From an uncultured Opitutales bacterium (GTDB lineage Bacteria; Verrucomicrobiota; Verrucomicrobiia; Opitutales; Intestinicryptomonadaceae): a stretch of DNA of 14,997 nt. Where the stretch lies: assembly GCA_900546565.1 (NCBI GenBank), contig URDC01000037.1, forward strand, positions 1-14,997. The letters are read 5' to 3'. The notes under the pieces were generated by a model that was not told the DNA's origin, ran no database searches, and worked only from the letters and a program-made list of their open reading frames with translations. This document shows positions 13,667 through 14,997 of the stretch, piece after piece. The position numbers and the translations under genes are program-made. Every line of letters starts with the position of its first letter. The stretch's first letter is position 1.

Positions 13667-14880
13667 CTGAATCAGAGAAAATTTCATACATAAAATTATG
13701 CGCAATCCGCGACGTTGGAGCGGCAACTGCCATGCGCCTTTTGCGGCACTTCGGCTCGCCCGAGGCGGTTTTCGGGGCTTCGAAGCGCGAGCTTATGCAG
13801 GTCGAAAAAATCGGCGAAAAGACTGCGGAGTCGATTTTCGAGGGTAAAAACGCCGTCGACGTGTCGAAAATTTCCGACGCGATGAACCGCATTGGCGCGC
13901 GTTATTTCACCTTCAAATGCCGCCAATATCCCGAGACGCTCAACCAGATTCCCGACAAGCCCGTCGGCTTTTACGCAATCGGCAACTGCGATTTTTCCGC
14001 GCCCTGCATTGCCATTGTCGGCACGCGCAACTGCTCGGTTTACGGGCAGACCGTGGCGCGTAATTTTGCCGCCGAATTCGCGCGTGCGGGCTACACCGTC
14101 ATCAGCGGAATGGCGCGTGGAATCGACGCAATGGCACACCTCGGCGCGATGGAGGCGGGCGGCAGGACAATCGCCGTTTTGGGGACGGGCGTCGATGTTG
14201 TGTATCCGCCCGAGAATATCGAGCTTTATCAGAAAATAATAAAAAACGGTTCGGTGATTTCGGAATTCCCGATGGGCGCGAGAGCCGACAGGCAGAATTT
14301 CCCGATTCGCAACCGCATTGTTGCGGCTATGGCGGCGGCGACGGTCGTGGTGGAGTCGGACGTAAAGGGCGGAAGTATGATTACCGCGCGGCTCGCGGGA
14401 GAATACGGCCGCGACGTTTTCGCAGTTCCCGGGCGCATAGATAGCGCGCTTAGCAGAGGCTGCAACGCGCTGATTCGCGACGGCGCGACATTGGCTTCGT
14501 CGGCGCGGGACGTGATAGATTCGCTCAAATTTTCAAGCCCCGTGCAAATGACGCTTTTCGATATACACACGCCCGACAACGTTTCGCCCGCAAACAAAAA
14601 GAGCGATACGGGAACGCCGAAAAATCGCCCGCCAGACATTCGTTCAAACGAGCCTGATAGCGACGCGCAAGTTCCGCAAAACGCGCCCGATGTTTTTGCG
14701 GGACTGACTTCGGACGAAACGAAGCTGCTTAAAATAATCGCCCGCGAAAAATCCGTGGCGGTCGACGTGCTTTCGGAACTTGCCCAAATGCCCGTCCGCG
14801 CGTGCCTGCCCGCCCTGCTTATGCTCGAAATCAAAAAACGCATAAAAAAACTCGCCGGCGGCACATACACCCTCCCCTAA
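13663..14880 (+). CDS. dprA: DNA-processing protein DprA (Smf)
   Basis: DprA binds incoming single-stranded DNA during natural transformation, protects it and loads RecA; the gene is also widespread in bacteria not known to be competent. The 405 residues have three parts. Residues 1-75 resemble a helix-hairpin-helix/SAM-like domain (IRDVGAATAMRLL, KIGEKTAESIF). The Rossmann-like DprA core covers about 80-290, with AIVGTRNCSVYG (117-128), ISGMARGIDAMAH (147-159), VLGTGVDVVYPPEN (172-185), EFPMGA (201-206), NFPIRNRI (212-219), ESDVKGGSMITA (231-242) and FAVPGR (253-258). After a polar linker (about 299-345) comes a winged-helix domain (about 348-405). All core motifs are intact. The ATG overlaps the nnr stop, with no Shine-Dalgarno sequence, so coupled translation is likely. 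It is the last gene of the plus-strand run. Confidence 0.95.
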   Translation: MTESEKISYIKLCAIRDVGAATAMRLLRHFGSPEAVFGASKRELMQVEKIGEKTAESIFEGKNAVDVSKISDAMNRIGARYFTFKCRQYPETLNQIPDKPVGFYAIGNCDFSAPCIAIVGTRNCSVYGQTVARNFAAEFARAGYTVISGMARGIDAMAHLGAMEAGGRTIAVLGTGVDVVYPPENIELYQKIIKNGSVISEFPMGARADRQNFPIRNRIVAAMAAATVVVESDVKGGSMITARLAGEYGRDVFAVPGRIDSALSRGCNALIRDGATLASSARDVIDSLKFSSPVQMTLFDIHTPDNVSPANKKSDTGTPKNRPPDIRSNEPDSDAQVPQNAPDVFAGLTSDETKLLKIIAREKSVAVDVLSELAQMPVRACLPALLMLEIKKRIKKLAGGTYTLP

Positions 14881-14914
14881 CCGGCTGGACGTTTTTATAT
14901 ATTTGCAAGCGGCG

Positions 14915-14948
14915 TCCCGCTGGGCGGACTGCCATTGCGGGGGTTTTT
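14915..14948 (+). terminator. Rho-independent terminator after dprA
   Basis: CCCGC (14916-14920) pairs with GCGGG (14937-14941). An inner TGG(G)C and GCCA extends the stem with a bulge around a GGACT loop. Five T (14944-14948) follow. It lies 34 bases after the dprA stop codon and would end the trkA-to-dprA transcription run. Confidence 0.7.
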
Positions 14949-14965
14949 ATAAATTCGAAAGAGGC

Positions 14966-14992
14966 GCGGATTACTTCGTAATGTCCGCTTTT
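14966..14992 (+). terminator. Possible second terminator hairpin at the window end
   Basis: GCGGA (14966-14970) pairs with TCCGC (14984-14988), and TTAC (14971-14974) pairs with GTAA (14978-14981) around a TTC loop; a two-base TG bulge separates the stems. TTTT (14989-14992) follows, and the window ends five bases later. It could be a back-up terminator, or part of whatever lies to the right. Confidence 0.4.
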
Positions 14993-14997
14993 GATTT

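Overview
This window is an ordinary-looking, densely coded, GC-rich bacterial chromosome segment. It holds eleven protein genes, most of them core housekeeping genes. I see no tRNA or rRNA gene, CRISPR array, insertion sequence, phage gene or restriction/defence cluster. The organism is most likely a Gram-negative-type bacterium: it has a signal-peptide-bearing soluble protein, TrkAH potassium uptake and a pdxJ-acpS pair. My low-confidence guess is Verrucomicrobiota (Opitutae-like), from general impression only; the sequence alone does not prove it.

Layout. (1) 61-1569, minus: an RhlE-type DEAD-box RNA helicase with a DEVD motif II. (2) 1665-3317, plus: a secreted protein of unknown function whose middle resembles a trypsin fold that has lost its catalytic residues. 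It diverges from the helicase and converges on thiL. (3) 3310-3449: a convergent intergenic stretch with ten helically phased A-tracts and a perfect 15-bp bidirectional terminator. (4) 3481-7767, minus: a tight operon, transcribed pyrB, pyrC, CPBP-family membrane protease, thiL. It combines two steps of pyrimidine synthesis, an uncharacterised membrane protease and the last step of thiamine diphosphate synthesis. (5) 7768-7875: a short divergent promoter region. (6) 7876-14880, plus: a run of trkA, trkH, pdxJ, acpS, nnr and dprA. It covers potassium uptake, vitamin B6 synthesis, acyl-carrier-protein activation, NAD(P)HX repair and DNA uptake/recombination. The genes abut, overlap or sit within 24 bases of each other. 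A terminator follows dprA at about 14915-14948.

No obviously new multi-gene system is present. The points worth a second look are local. They are a repeat-bearing in-frame insertion in the last loop of ThiL; the degenerate protease-fold secreted protein; the phased A-tract array; promoter-like elements so close to the start codons of pyrB, trkA and the helicase that these mRNAs may be nearly leaderless; an inverted repeat in the trkA promoter; a long, unexplained N-terminal extension (or non-coding segment) before the AcpS core; and a divergent epimerase half of the NAD(P)HX repair enzyme.
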